From NCBI GenBank assembly GCA_025361325.1, contig JANYAL010000025.1, positions 1 to 6,841 of the forward strand: a DNA stretch of 6,841 nt. The letters are read 5' to 3'. The stretch comes from Bacteroidota bacterium (lineage in GTDB: Bacteria > Bacteroidota > Bacteroidia > Chitinophagales > Chitinophagaceae). The notes below the pieces were generated by a model. That model made no database searches and had not been told where the DNA came from. It saw only the letters and a list, made by a program, of their open reading frames with translations. A program made the position numbers and the translations under genes. Positions 1 to 6,289 of this stretch are shown here, piece by piece. The number at the start of each line of letters is the position of its first letter. Position 1 is the stretch's first letter.

Positions 1-6
1 ATGCAG

Positions 7-142
7 TGTAAGTACCCTAAATTTAGGACAGGTAGTTAAGATATAATTATTAAATCTTAAATTACCAATTATGACACAGAAAAGCCGGCGCAAATTCAGC
101 GCAGAATTCAAAGCAAAAGTTGTTTTAGAAGCATTCAAAGAC
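7..142 (+). mobile_element. Left end of a truncated IS3-family insertion sequence
   Basis: The segment starts with a TGTAAGTACCC-like end, typical of the TG-starting terminal repeats of IS3-family elements, followed by an A+T-rich leader of about 45 bases and then the start of an orfA transposase reading frame. The similarity stops near base 142, after about 23 codons. No right end, orfB, DDE motif or target-site duplication can be seen, so this is a dead stub and not a mobile copy. Base 7 as the outer boundary is an inference from the TG rule. The end contains a perfect 12-bp palindrome (CCTAAATTTAGG, 16-27). Confidence 0.6.
16..27. repeat. 12-bp perfect palindrome inside the IS left end
   Basis: CCTAAATTTAGG reads the same on both strands. 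It lies about 10 bases inside the presumed IS terminus and 44 bases before the orfA start. A transposase-binding or promoter role is possible, but this is inference only. Confidence 0.5.
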
Positions 143-196
143 CCCTTTCGTGCAAGTGTTCCCACCCCGAACAAACTATTTTTTACGCAACCATAA
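71..196 (+). pseudogene. IS3-family transposase OrfA, N-terminal remnant
   Basis: The first 23 codons read MTQKSRRKFSAEFKAKVVLE and then AFK, the characteristic opening of IS3-family OrfA proteins, whose N-terminal helix-turn-helix (HTH_Tnp_1 type) binds the element ends. Full OrfA proteins are about 90-120 residues long. Here the family-like sequence ends at about residue 23, before the helix-turn-helix is complete, and the frame runs through 18 unrelated codons to a TAA. The abrupt change, with no gradual decay, suggests a deletion or recombination junction near bases 139-145. The leader before the ATG is A+T-rich without a Shine-Dalgarno, as usual in Bacteroidota. The product cannot be functional. 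Confidence 0.7.
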
Positions 197-243
197 TGGG
201 AACACTTGTGCCTGCTATGAAATTGATCTGTAAAGGAACACTT
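152..243. repeat. Inverted pair of CAAGTGTTCC words plus a third half copy
   Basis: CAAGTGTTCCCA at 153-164 is the perfect reverse complement of TGGGAACACTTG at 197-208, giving a 12-bp stem around a 32-base loop. A shorter copy, GGAACACTT, follows at 235-243. A second pair with the same 10-bp core and nearly the same spacing lies at 605-658. The segment follows the IS junction directly and overlaps the first part of the decayed alpha-2-macroglobulin region. The origin is unknown: it could be a small palindromic repeat family or a duplicated, frameshifted coding fragment. Confidence 0.6.
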
Positions 244-530
244 ACTCCAGAGGGGATTACAATAATAATGATAATCGCTCGGCTTGCCAGGAACCTATGG
301 ATGCACTCAGTGGTTATGAAAATGCCAACAGGTTCAGATATTACAAATCCGTGAGTGATGCTGGCATTCGCTTTTTCATAGAATCAATCCCATCGGGCAG
401 TTCGGAAATAAGTTATGAAACGGTTATTTCCCAAAAGGGAATATTCTACAATGGAATTGCAGAATTACAATGTATGTATCGGCCGGATATGAAAGCTTAT
501 TCAAACAGTTTTACCCTGAAAGTAGAATGA
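234..530 (+). pseudogene. Bacterial alpha-2-macroglobulin family protein, C-terminal remnant
   Basis: The open frame (no stop from 234 to the TGA at 528-530) ends with a segment like the last domain of large bacterial alpha-2-macroglobulins. Its landmarks are DNRSACQEPMDALSGY near the start, then a YYKS..DAG.RFF block, a serine/glycine-containing turn (IPSGSSE), a G.F.NGIAELQCMYRPD block and a TLKVE terminus. In intact proteins (about 1500-2000 residues) this macroglobulin-fold region binds the thioester domain; the family traps proteases in the periplasm. Only about 75-90 residues remain. No thioester motif, bait region or signal peptide is present. The ATG at 297 is internal to the homologous stretch and so is not a true start. 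An upstream stop at 231 and the adjoining IS stub show that the gene was truncated. The family call rests on remembered consensus, not on a search. Confidence 0.6.
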
Positions 531-564
531 CCTGGTTAAGTTTTAAGGAAAGTATGAGAGCTGA

Positions 565-732
565 AGCTTTTCACAGAGAATATATTTGTCGCCCACCTCT
601 GGCGCAAGTGTTCCTGTACAGATCAATATCGTTTTAGGTGATATTAACGGAACACTTGTGTCTACCAAATCAACCGGACTGTGTCCGGGTTTATGTAACC
701 GCAACCCCCTACTACAAATGCTCAATTTTTAA
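565..732 (+). pseudogene. Small open fragment with a protein-like segment, unrecognised
   Basis: One frame without an ATG near its beginning stays open from 565 to the TAA at 730-732. Its middle part (586-678) reads LSPTSGASVPVQINIVLGD and then INGTLVSTKSTG. This alternation of small, polar and beta-branched residues suits a beta-rich extracellular domain. I do not recognise the family. The words ASVP and GTLV fall exactly on the two arms of the repeat pair at 605-658, and the same words occur out of frame with each other near 152-210. This suggests two diverged copies of one coding unit, the first with an indel. It may equally be a chance open frame. Confidence 0.25.
604..660. repeat. Second inverted pair of CAAGTGTTCC words
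   Basis: CAAGTGTTCC at 605-614 is the perfect reverse complement of GGAACACTTG at 649-658, with a 34-base spacer. Both the arms and the spacing match the pair at 153-208. Parts of the spacer also look alike (GAT/GAACAA, a central TTT, and TAA before the right arm). The two copies lie about 450 bases apart, on either side of the alpha-2-macroglobulin remnant. Confidence 0.6.
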
Positions 733-851
733 TGCCCCATGCTCATTAGTATATTAACGTGTTGTGCTATTAAATTTCTAAAAGATACTATTATATTGTA
801 GCTTATTTTTAATGATCTTATTCTTTCTTTTTGCTTGTCCGAAAAAGAAAC

Positions 852-895
852 AAAAAAAGGCACCCAGGAAAGATTACCCCCCCCCTTTCCTGGGT
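852..895 (-). terminator. Intrinsic terminator of the phosphoesterase gene
   Basis: Read leftward, an 11-bp perfect stem (ACCCAGGAAAG with its complement, 885-895 and 862-872) encloses a 12-base loop rich in G. It is followed after four bases by seven Ts (858-852). It lies about 95 bases downstream of the phosphoesterase stop, with no gene between. Seven As on the left give no equally good arrangement for rightward transcription. The 9-base C/G homopolymer lies in the loop and at its edge (877-885). The flanking TTTTTGCTTGTCCGAAAAAG-type sequence resembles an intergenic repeat I recall from Bacteroidota genomes, which is unverified. Confidence 0.6.
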
Positions 896-989
896 TGGTT
901 CCCTGATCATTAGACTCCGCCATTTTGTTAGCGCGTTTATTAAATGGCACAACACATTTCATTTTATGGTTTTATAAATACCCGGTTAG

Positions 990-2279
990 CTACTGCCCGA
1001 ACTTTACTTCCACCGCAGGTCTTATATTATACAATGCAGAACCATTCTTCACCATATAGATCGTATTCATGCCGGGCACCAGTTCATCAAGCGAAGCAGA
1101 ACTTATATTCTGATACAACGTATTTGTATTGGAAAAATGAAAGACCTTATTGAAGGAATAGGTGCTGTCGCCCCAATACCTGGCCGTGGGTGTGGTGTAA
1201 TAGGTGGTAAAATCCAGAAGTGCCTTACTCTTCCTGTCGTACTGCACCATTTTGAAACCGGGGTTGTTGAGGTGGTTAGGGGTGATACCCGGACAACTGA
1301 TGGCCACCCCGGTGATTTTTGTACCACTGGAATCGTACAGCCTTCTGAACTCATCCATATGGGTATGCCCGTATAATACGCCGGTAACAGTCTGCTGGTA
1401 TTTTGATACAAGCTCCAGGAAACTGTTCAGCCAGCTTTGCGTTTGCCCGGGTACATGTACCCAGGTTGGGGAAGGTGTTTTCTGAGAGCCAAAAGCATCC
1501 AGGCCCGGGGGTATATGCATGGCGATATACACTTTATCACCCGTAGATACGGCATCCTTCAATTCAGCCTCCAGCCATTGCATCTGTTCGTTCCCGTCGG
1601 CAATTTGCGTGGTGCCATCCGCAGGGTGGAAGTTCTTCGTATAGATGACCGTGTTTAGTATGATAACACGAAGTCCCCTGACAGGCCGGGCTGAATAATA
1701 CCCCATTTCAGGATGCGGGTTAGAGACCATGCAGGGAGCAATATACCCGGAAGCATTTACATTAAGTGCCGGATAAGGATTACCGGCTTCCGATATCAGT
1801 GAAAAGAGGGTCTGCTGTTTTTCATCGGCAAAAGAATAATAATTGCCGGCGATGGCGTCATTATTGCCGGGTACATAGAGGAAAGGAATATGCCGCCGGG
1901 CAACCAGGGTACGCAGGTCCATCAGTATGGTTCCCAGATTGGTATTATGTGCCGCCCGGCCATCTGGTGGCAGGTAGCACCCACCGTTACAGGTATAGTG
2001 TGCGGGAAGGTCGCCGGTATAGATCACAAAATCGGGCGACTGGCTGCTGATCAATGCATCAGCCTTGGCCAGGAAGCTCTTCCAGAGGCCAAGGCCGGTA
2101 TCATCTCCATACTTCGTGCTGTCGTTAAAGGTGTTCAGGTGTGCATCGGAAAGGAACAGGAAACGGCCGCTGCGGTTGCGGGAATCCGGAACTTCATTTC
2201 CTGTGGTATGCCTGTTCACAGTGCAGGAAACAAGGATCAGGACGATGATGGAACAGGTACACAGTTTGAATTTTTTCAT
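990..2279 (-). CDS. Lipoprotein metallophosphoesterase, acid-sphingomyelinase-like
   Basis: The 429-residue protein has a short positive N-terminus, a hydrophobic core and an LVSC lipobox (Cys19), so it should be a lipoprotein acting in the periplasm or at the outer membrane. The calcineurin-like two-metal site is complete in order: DAH (45-47), GD (89-90) with H94 two residues on, GNND (138-141), MHIPPG (His255) and GHTH (304-307). The pattern TGDxxAH, HIPPG and GHTHxDEF, with a C-terminal W..Y.F segment near 369-380, fits the acid sphingomyelinase-like branch. These proteins cleave phosphodiesters of lipids, nucleotides or polyphosphates; the substrate here is unknown. Cys97 and Cys101 could form a disulfide. 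I chose the ATG at 2279 because it puts a classic signal peptide first; in-frame ATGs at 2288 and 2390 exist, and the latter would bury the signal 37 residues in. The terminator at 852-895 serves it. Confidence 0.85.
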   Translation of the reverse strand: MKKFKLCTCSIIVLILVSCTVNRHTTGNEVPDSRNRSGRFLFLSDAHLNTFNDSTKYGDDTGLGLWKSFLAKADALISSQSPDFVIYTGDLPAHYTCNGGCYLPPDGRAAHNTNLGTILMDLRTLVARRHIPFLYVPGNNDAIAGNYYSFADEKQQTLFSLISEAGNPYPALNVNASGYIAPCMVSNPHPEMGYYSARPVRGLRVIILNTVIYTKNFHPADGTTQIADGNEQMQWLEAELKDAVSTGDKVYIAMHIPPGLDAFGSQKTPSPTWVHVPGQTQSWLNSFLELVSKYQQTVTGVLYGHTHMDEFRRLYDSSGTKITGVAISCPGITPNHLNNPGFKMVQYDRKSKALLDFTTYYTTPTARYWGDSTYSFNKVFHFSNTNTLYQNISSASLDELVPGMNTIYMVKNGSALYNIRPAVEVKFGQ

Positions 2280-2312
2280 GACCACCATGGGACTTATTAC
2301 TTCATTTGAAAT

Positions 2313-2319
2313 CAAGATA
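2313..2319 (-). promoter_or_regulatory. Weak candidate -7 box for the phosphoesterase gene
   Basis: Read leftward, this is TATCTTG, one base short of the Bacteroidota TAnnTTTG consensus. It lies 34 bases before the ATG at 2279, a plausible distance. No clear -33 element is seen. The 294-base gap (2280-2573) between this gene and the DUF1003 gene is otherwise featureless: I see no strong hairpin with a T tract and no small gene in it. Confidence 0.25.
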
Positions 2320-2573
2320 CATAAATAAAGTGAAGGGAATAGGGCACTACGTTTCGCTCTGTACGTAAAATTATTTGTGCAGGGGGCCAAAGGAGAAATG
2401 GAAAAAAAGAGATGGTTTAATTACTAACTCCTTTTTTATTTGTTCATTTCGCTCAATGCTTATTTATACAATTAAATGGGTGAATACCGTTCTGTACTAA
2501 GACTCAAGCTTTTCCCCTATGGCTCCCTATCCTTTAATCTCTTGTATCCTGAACGAAGTAGAAGGGCTCTCAG

Positions 2574-3047
2574 TTAGCTCCCCTGGCTGCCAATCTCCTT
2601 CTTCTCCAGGTGCTTTAGTATTTGTAAAATCATATCATTCTGGTTCTCGAGGTGCTTGAGTATAGTCTCGATCTCCATTTCTGCTTTCTTATTGATCAAA
2701 TAATCTTCTTCGGCCCGTAATTCAGAATGTCTGGATTGCAGATTCTGACCTACCATGATGAGGGGCATCAGGAAAATCTGTATCATATTGCTGATGAACA
2801 GCCACAGTACAAAGGCGGGGTAGGGATCAAAGCGGGTGGCTTCAGGAGCAAGGGTATTCCAGCCCAGCCAGATCAATGTCCACAGAAAAATGAGTAAAAA
2901 GAACCCCATGCTACCCACGTGATTGGTGATCCACAGGGCTAGTTTATCGACCCTGTTCATACTTTCCAGGTGCTTGACATTTGTATTACCTGCAGGTTTG
3001 TGACGCTTTAACAGATCTTCGATGGAAGGCAGATTAAGATGTTTCAT
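2574..3047 (-). CDS. DUF1003 family membrane protein
   Basis: The 157-residue protein has two membrane helices (about 44-63 and 77-99) joined by a short loop, and matches the DUF1003 pattern: a basic N-terminus, an NRVDKLA..I...VGS lead-in to helix 1, FDPYP (73-77) opening helix 2, PLIMVGQN (95-102) at its end, then R-A-E-E-D-Y (111-116) and N-K-K-A-E-x-E-I (119-126). The biochemical function of the family is not established. The C-terminal tail (about 120-150) is a likely coiled coil, with ILKHLE occurring twice exactly 14 residues apart (129-134 and 143-148). The start codon lies 37 bases after the mgtA stop on the same strand, so the two are probably cotranscribed. This suggests a role linked to Mg2+ or membrane ion balance (inference). 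Family call is sure; function is not. Confidence 0.9.
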   Translation of the reverse strand: MKHLNLPSIEDLLKRHKPAGNTNVKHLESMNRVDKLALWITNHVGSMGFFLLIFLWTLIWLGWNTLAPEATRFDPYPAFVLWLFISNMIQIFLMPLIMVGQNLQSRHSELRAEEDYLINKKAEMEIETILKHLENQNDMILQILKHLEKKEIGSQGS

Positions 3048-3084
3048 GATTTTACTTGTTTTGGTGAAATATGAAAAGTGTTCA

Positions 3085-5778
3085 TTATAGCCAGTAATTG
3101 AATTTTTTAATGAACCAGGTTTTAATAAGTTGGGTCAGGATGCAATAGGAAAATAAAATGCCGATCAGCCAGGGAAAATAAGCCAGGGGCAGCGGCTCCA
3201 TCATAAGCGTTGCCGCCAGCGGGGAAAATGGAATGTATATGCCGATGGCCATCACCAGTGAGGTCAGTGCAAGTACGGGTGCCGTGGCCCAGCTCTGTAT
3301 AAAGGGGATCTTCCTGGTCCTGATCATATGTACTATAAGGGTTTGGGAGAGTAGTCCTTCTATGAACCACCCGCTCTGGAACAGGCTCTGGTGCTCCGGC
3401 ATATTGGCTTTGAAAAAGAAATACATGATAGCGAAAGTGGCATAATCAAAGATGGAACTGATGGGACCAATGAACATCATAAACCGGCTGATGCCGCTGG
3501 CATTCCATTTTTGAGGTTTATCGATGAATTCCTTGTCCATGGTATCCCAGGGTATGGATACCTGGCTGATATCGTACATCAGGTTCTGGGTGAGGATCTG
3601 CACAGGCAGCATAGGCAGGAAGGGCAGGAATGCGCTTGCTCCCAGCACGCTGAACATATTCCCGAAATTACTGCTGGCCGCCATCTTTATGTACTTGATG
3701 ATATTGCCAAATGTGCGGCGGCCATAGATGATACCGTTGTACAGCACCATCAGGTCGCGTTCGAGTAATATGATGTCGGCACTCTCCTTGGCAATATCCA
3801 CTGCCGTATCCACTGATATCCCCACATCGGCTTCCCGTAAGGCCGGGGCATCATTGATACCATCACCGAGGAAACCCACGGTATGACCCTTGGCCTGCAG
3901 CAGTTTGATAATCCTTGATTTCTGCATGGGGCTAAGCTTGGCCAGGATATTGGTCTCCTCCAGTTTTTCCGTAAGCAGGGTGTCGTCCATGTTCTCAATT
4001 TCATTTCCGAGCAGAATGTTCTGGACCACCAGCCCCACATCCCGACAGATCTTCCTGGTGATGATCTCATTGTCGCCGGTAAGTACTTTAACGCTTACGC
4101 CCAGTTCCTGCATCGCCTTGATGGATGCCGTTGCGGAAGGCTTGGCGGGGTCAAGGAAGCCGATGAATCCTGTTATGGTCATATCAGATTCATCTGCCAC
4201 GGAGTAGGTAAGTTCACGGGGTTCAAATTCTTTGATGGCAACCAGCAGCACGCGTAATCCTTCCTCATTATATTCCTTCCGCATCTCCAGTATATGATTG
4301 CGCATGGCTTCATCCATAGGGATAGCTTTATCCGATTCCATATGCAGCTGGTGATCTTCACCGGGGTCATACGCATAGGTACAGATAGGTAACATCTCTT
4401 CTACCGCGCCTTTGCATACCAGTAAATGTTTACCATTATCCAATTTAAGTATCACAGACATGCGCCTGCGCTGAAAATCGAAGGGTATCTCATCTACCTT
4501 GGTATAGTGTGCTTCCAGCTCCAGCAGGTTGTGTACTTCCCCGTGTTCCAGCACAGCCATATCCATCAGGTTCTTCAGGCCGGTCTGGTAATAACTGTTG
4601 AGGTAGGCCCATTTCAGCACTTCCAGGTCCTTCTCACCGTACACGTTCCGGTGTATCTGCAGTACGATCTTGTCGAGGGTAAGCGTTCCGGTCTTGTCGG
4701 TGCACAGTACATCCATGGCACCCAGGTTCTGTATGGCGTTGAGGCGTTTGATGATCACCTTTTGCCGGCTCATGTTGAGGGCACCTTTGGCCAGGTTGGT
4801 GGTAACGATCATGGGCAGCATTTCGGGCGTGAGCCCAACCGCTACCGTGATGGCAAACAGGAAAGCTTCCAGCCAGTTACCTTTGGTAAACCCGTTGATC
4901 AGGAATACCAGTGGTACCATCACTATGATGAAGCGTATCAGCAGCCAGCTAACACTGTTGACTCCCTTGTCGAAACTCGTTTCCGTATTCCGCACCGTTA
5001 TAGCGTTGCTGATGGAGCCGAAATATGTGAGACTTCCGGTTGTGACCACCATCGCATGCGCTGATCCGCTCACCACGTTAGTACCCATAAAACAGATATT
5101 CTCCAGTTCCAGGCAGGATTTTTCCGTTGGATTCGGTACCGGTGCCTCCCTTTTCTCAACGGGCAGCGATTCACCGGTGAGCATCGACTGGCTGATGAAG
5201 AGATCCTTAGACTGCAGGATGCGGCAATCTGAAGGGATCATATCTCCGGCGGACAGAAAAACAATATCGCCGGGCACCAGTTCTTTCAGGTCAATTTCCT
5301 TTTTCCCTTCCGGGAGGCGGAGCACCGTGGCAGTCGTTTTGATCATGCTCTTCAACTGCTCGGCGGCCTTATTGCTCCGGTACTCCTGCCAGAAACGAAG
5401 GAGCGAACTCAGCAGCATCATGGACGCTACGAGGATAACGGTCTTGTATTCCCTTTCTGCCGGACTTACCAGGAGGATATCGGTTACCAGTGAAACCAGG
5501 GCTACAATGAGGAGCAGGGCGTTGAAGGGGGTAAGGAAGGCATGAAACAACTGGTTATACCAGGAAGGAGCTTTCTCATGCTGTACCTCATTGAGACCAT
5601 AGGTTTCCTGTCTTTGCACTGCCTCATCAGAGGAGATCCCCTGTTCACTTGTGGAAAGATTTTGAAGAAAGGATTGTTTCTCCATTCCGGCTATCTCCTG
5701 CAAGCGGGCTGTAATGGTCTTTTCCGTAGTATTGGCCGAGAACCTGTTTACTAACTGTTGTTTTAGTTTGGCAATCAT
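3085..5778 (-). CDS. mgtA: Magnesium-translocating P-type ATPase (MgtA, P3B)
   Basis: This inner-membrane pump imports Mg2+ using ATP. The 897-residue length equals that of enterobacterial MgtA (about 898). All P-type signatures are present in order: TGES (201-204, actuator), GLTPEM (315-320, helix 4 ion path), DKTGTLT (361-367, with Asp361 phosphorylated), KGA (456-458, nucleotide site), DPAKP (543-547), TGDN (567-570) and GDGINDAP (638-645). Subfamily MgtA/MgtB is shown by LTPEMLP in helix 4, SSNFGNMFSVLGAS (702-715) in helix 5 and LPVQILTQNLMYDISQ (724-739) in helix 6. Ten membrane helices can be drawn: two before and two after the actuator, and six after the nucleotide domain. No frameshift or missing key residue is seen. 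The start at 5778 gives a normal N-terminus and sits about 30 bases below a good -7 box. The DUF1003 gene follows at 37 bases. Confidence 0.96.
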   Translation of the reverse strand: MIAKLKQQLVNRFSANTTEKTITARLQEIAGMEKQSFLQNLSTSEQGISSDEAVQRQETYGLNEVQHEKAPSWYNQLFHAFLTPFNALLLIVALVSLVTDILLVSPAEREYKTVILVASMMLLSSLLRFWQEYRSNKAAEQLKSMIKTTATVLRLPEGKKEIDLKELVPGDIVFLSAGDMIPSDCRILQSKDLFISQSMLTGESLPVEKREAPVPNPTEKSCLELENICFMGTNVVSGSAHAMVVTTGSLTYFGSISNAITVRNTETSFDKGVNSVSWLLIRFIIVMVPLVFLINGFTKGNWLEAFLFAITVAVGLTPEMLPMIVTTNLAKGALNMSRQKVIIKRLNAIQNLGAMDVLCTDKTGTLTLDKIVLQIHRNVYGEKDLEVLKWAYLNSYYQTGLKNLMDMAVLEHGEVHNLLELEAHYTKVDEIPFDFQRRRMSVILKLDNGKHLLVCKGAVEEMLPICTYAYDPGEDHQLHMESDKAIPMDEAMRNHILEMRKEYNEEGLRVLLVAIKEFEPRELTYSVADESDMTITGFIGFLDPAKPSATASIKAMQELGVSVKVLTGDNEIITRKICRDVGLVVQNILLGNEIENMDDTLLTEKLEETNILAKLSPMQKSRIIKLLQAKGHTVGFLGDGINDAPALREADVGISVDTAVDIAKESADIILLERDLMVLYNGIIYGRRTFGNIIKYIKMAASSNFGNMFSVLGASAFLPFLPMLPVQILTQNLMYDISQVSIPWDTMDKEFIDKPQKWNASGISRFMMFIGPISSIFDYATFAIMYFFFKANMPEHQSLFQSGWFIEGLLSQTLIVHMIRTRKIPFIQSWATAPVLALTSLVMAIGIYIPFSPLAATLMMEPLPLAYFPWLIGILFSYCILTQLIKTWFIKKFNYWL

Positions 5779-5811
5779 GCGCTCAAAGATGTGTTAATTG
5801 TATAGTATTGC

Positions 5812-5819
5812 CAAAGCTA
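5812..5819 (-). promoter_or_regulatory. Bacteroidota-type -7 box of mgtA
   Basis: Read leftward this is TAGCTTTG, an exact match to the TAnnTTTG consensus of the Bacteroidota housekeeping sigma factor. It ends 33 bases before the mgtA ATG. The -33 element is weak: a TTG lies 12 bases upstream of the box, closer than usual. If correct, the leader is only about 25-30 nucleotides. Confidence 0.5.
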
Positions 5820-5855
5820 AAACAGTTGACACAATAAAAGAACAGCGTATGATGA

Positions 5856-5890
5856 ATTTAATAATTACCGCCCCCGGGGCAATATTAATT
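5856..5890. promoter_or_regulatory. Imperfect dyad centred on GCCCCCGGGGC
   Basis: An 11-base near-perfect palindrome (5870-5880) is flanked by A+T arms that also pair imperfectly (AATTTAATAATT on the left, AATATTAATT on the right). It lies upstream of the mgtA promoter in the divergent region, a usual place for an operator. No regulator is identified, and no T tract makes it a terminator. Confidence 0.3.
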
Positions 5891-6042
5891 TCCTGTTAGT
5901 TAAATTTAATTTGTTCCTGCGGTGTAAGAAAAATGCGTAATTTACTCTCTCTTTTTAACGGCCATTTCCGCCTTGCATTTACCTCACTAAAATCATGTAA
6001 ATACCTGTTTTGGATTCAAAGCCATACCTGGCTGATCAATGA

Positions 6043-6159
6043 TACCGGGCCGTATTTGCCCGGGTCCTCAACTGGAACGGCGTACCTGACCTGGCTGTAA
6101 CGCCTGTGCTGGATGATGCCGGGAGCCGTGGAGTGGGCAAGATGAAATTCCATTCATGA
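6043..6159 (+). pseudogene. Possible decayed FG-GAP/VCBS-like coding scrap
   Basis: A 38-codon open stretch between stops contains VLNWNGVPDLAVTPVLDD. This resembles the DxNGDGxPDLAVT core of FG-GAP/VCBS beta-propeller repeats, with the Ca2+-loop aspartates partly lost. The base composition is higher in G+C than the flanks. There is no start codon at the beginning, no second repeat and no flanking domain. The match covers about ten residues and could be chance. Confidence 0.2.
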
Positions 6160-6173
6160 ACATCTTTGTTCAT
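6156..6173. promoter_or_regulatory. Operator-like dyad ATGAAC-N6-GTTCAT
   Basis: Two perfect 6-bp half sites flank a 6-base spacer, about 80-100 bases upstream of the likely SDR promoter. The size suits a dimeric helix-turn-helix repressor or activator, but there is only one copy and no adjacent regulator gene in the window. Confidence 0.3.
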
Positions 6174-6254
6174 AACACAACCATCCGGGTGGCCTGTACC
6201 TGGTGACTTACCATTCAGGTGCAGGTTTTCTGTTTCCTGCTTACTGACTTTGCA

Positions 6255-6262
6255 TTACTTTG
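6255..6262 (+). promoter_or_regulatory. Candidate -7 box of the SDR gene
   Basis: TTACTTTG differs from TAnnTTTG at one position and lies 28 bases before the ATG at 6290. The upstream -33 region has T-rich sequence but no clear TTTG at the right distance. Confidence 0.3.
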
Positions 6263-6289
6263 CAGCCTCAAATCCTTCTTACAAAAATA

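Larger units (their letters stand above)
5779..6289. other. Divergent intergenic region between mgtA and the SDR gene
   Basis: This 511-base stretch has no convincing intact gene. The mgtA-proximal part (to about 5960) is A+T-rich and holds the mgtA promoter and an imperfect dyad. The middle (about 6020-6200) is richer in G+C and looks like decayed coding sequence. The right part holds an 18-bp dyad and a possible SDR promoter. No tRNA, riboswitch fold or terminator was recognised. Confidence 0.6.

Noticed and set aside
729..962. Leftward 77-codon open frame
   Set aside because: It runs across the terminator hairpin and the homopolymer, has low-complexity composition and no recognisable domain.
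2280..2390. N-terminal extension of the phosphoesterase to an ATG at 2390
   Set aside because: It would place the clear lipoprotein signal peptide 37 residues inside the protein. The ATG at 2279 gives a normal signal.
2400..2440. A7 and T6 tracts as a terminator between the DUF1003 and phosphoesterase genes
   Set aside because: The A and T tracts could pair weakly, but there is no G+C stem between them, and the tract is over 130 bases beyond the DUF1003 stop.
4426..5545. Long rightward open frames opposite mgtA (up to 291 codons)
   Set aside because: They are antisense shadows of a fully conserved P-type ATPase gene, with no family features of their own.
5826..5853. Rightward TTGACA-N16-TATGAT promoter of the E. 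coli sigma-70 type
   Set aside because: The match is good, but Bacteroidota use a different consensus (-33/-7), and it overlaps the region upstream of the leftward mgtA promoter, over 430 bases before the SDR start. Probably chance in A+T-rich sequence.
6045..6063. CCGGGC/GCCCGG hairpin as a terminator
   Set aside because: The stem is six bases and no T tract follows on either strand.
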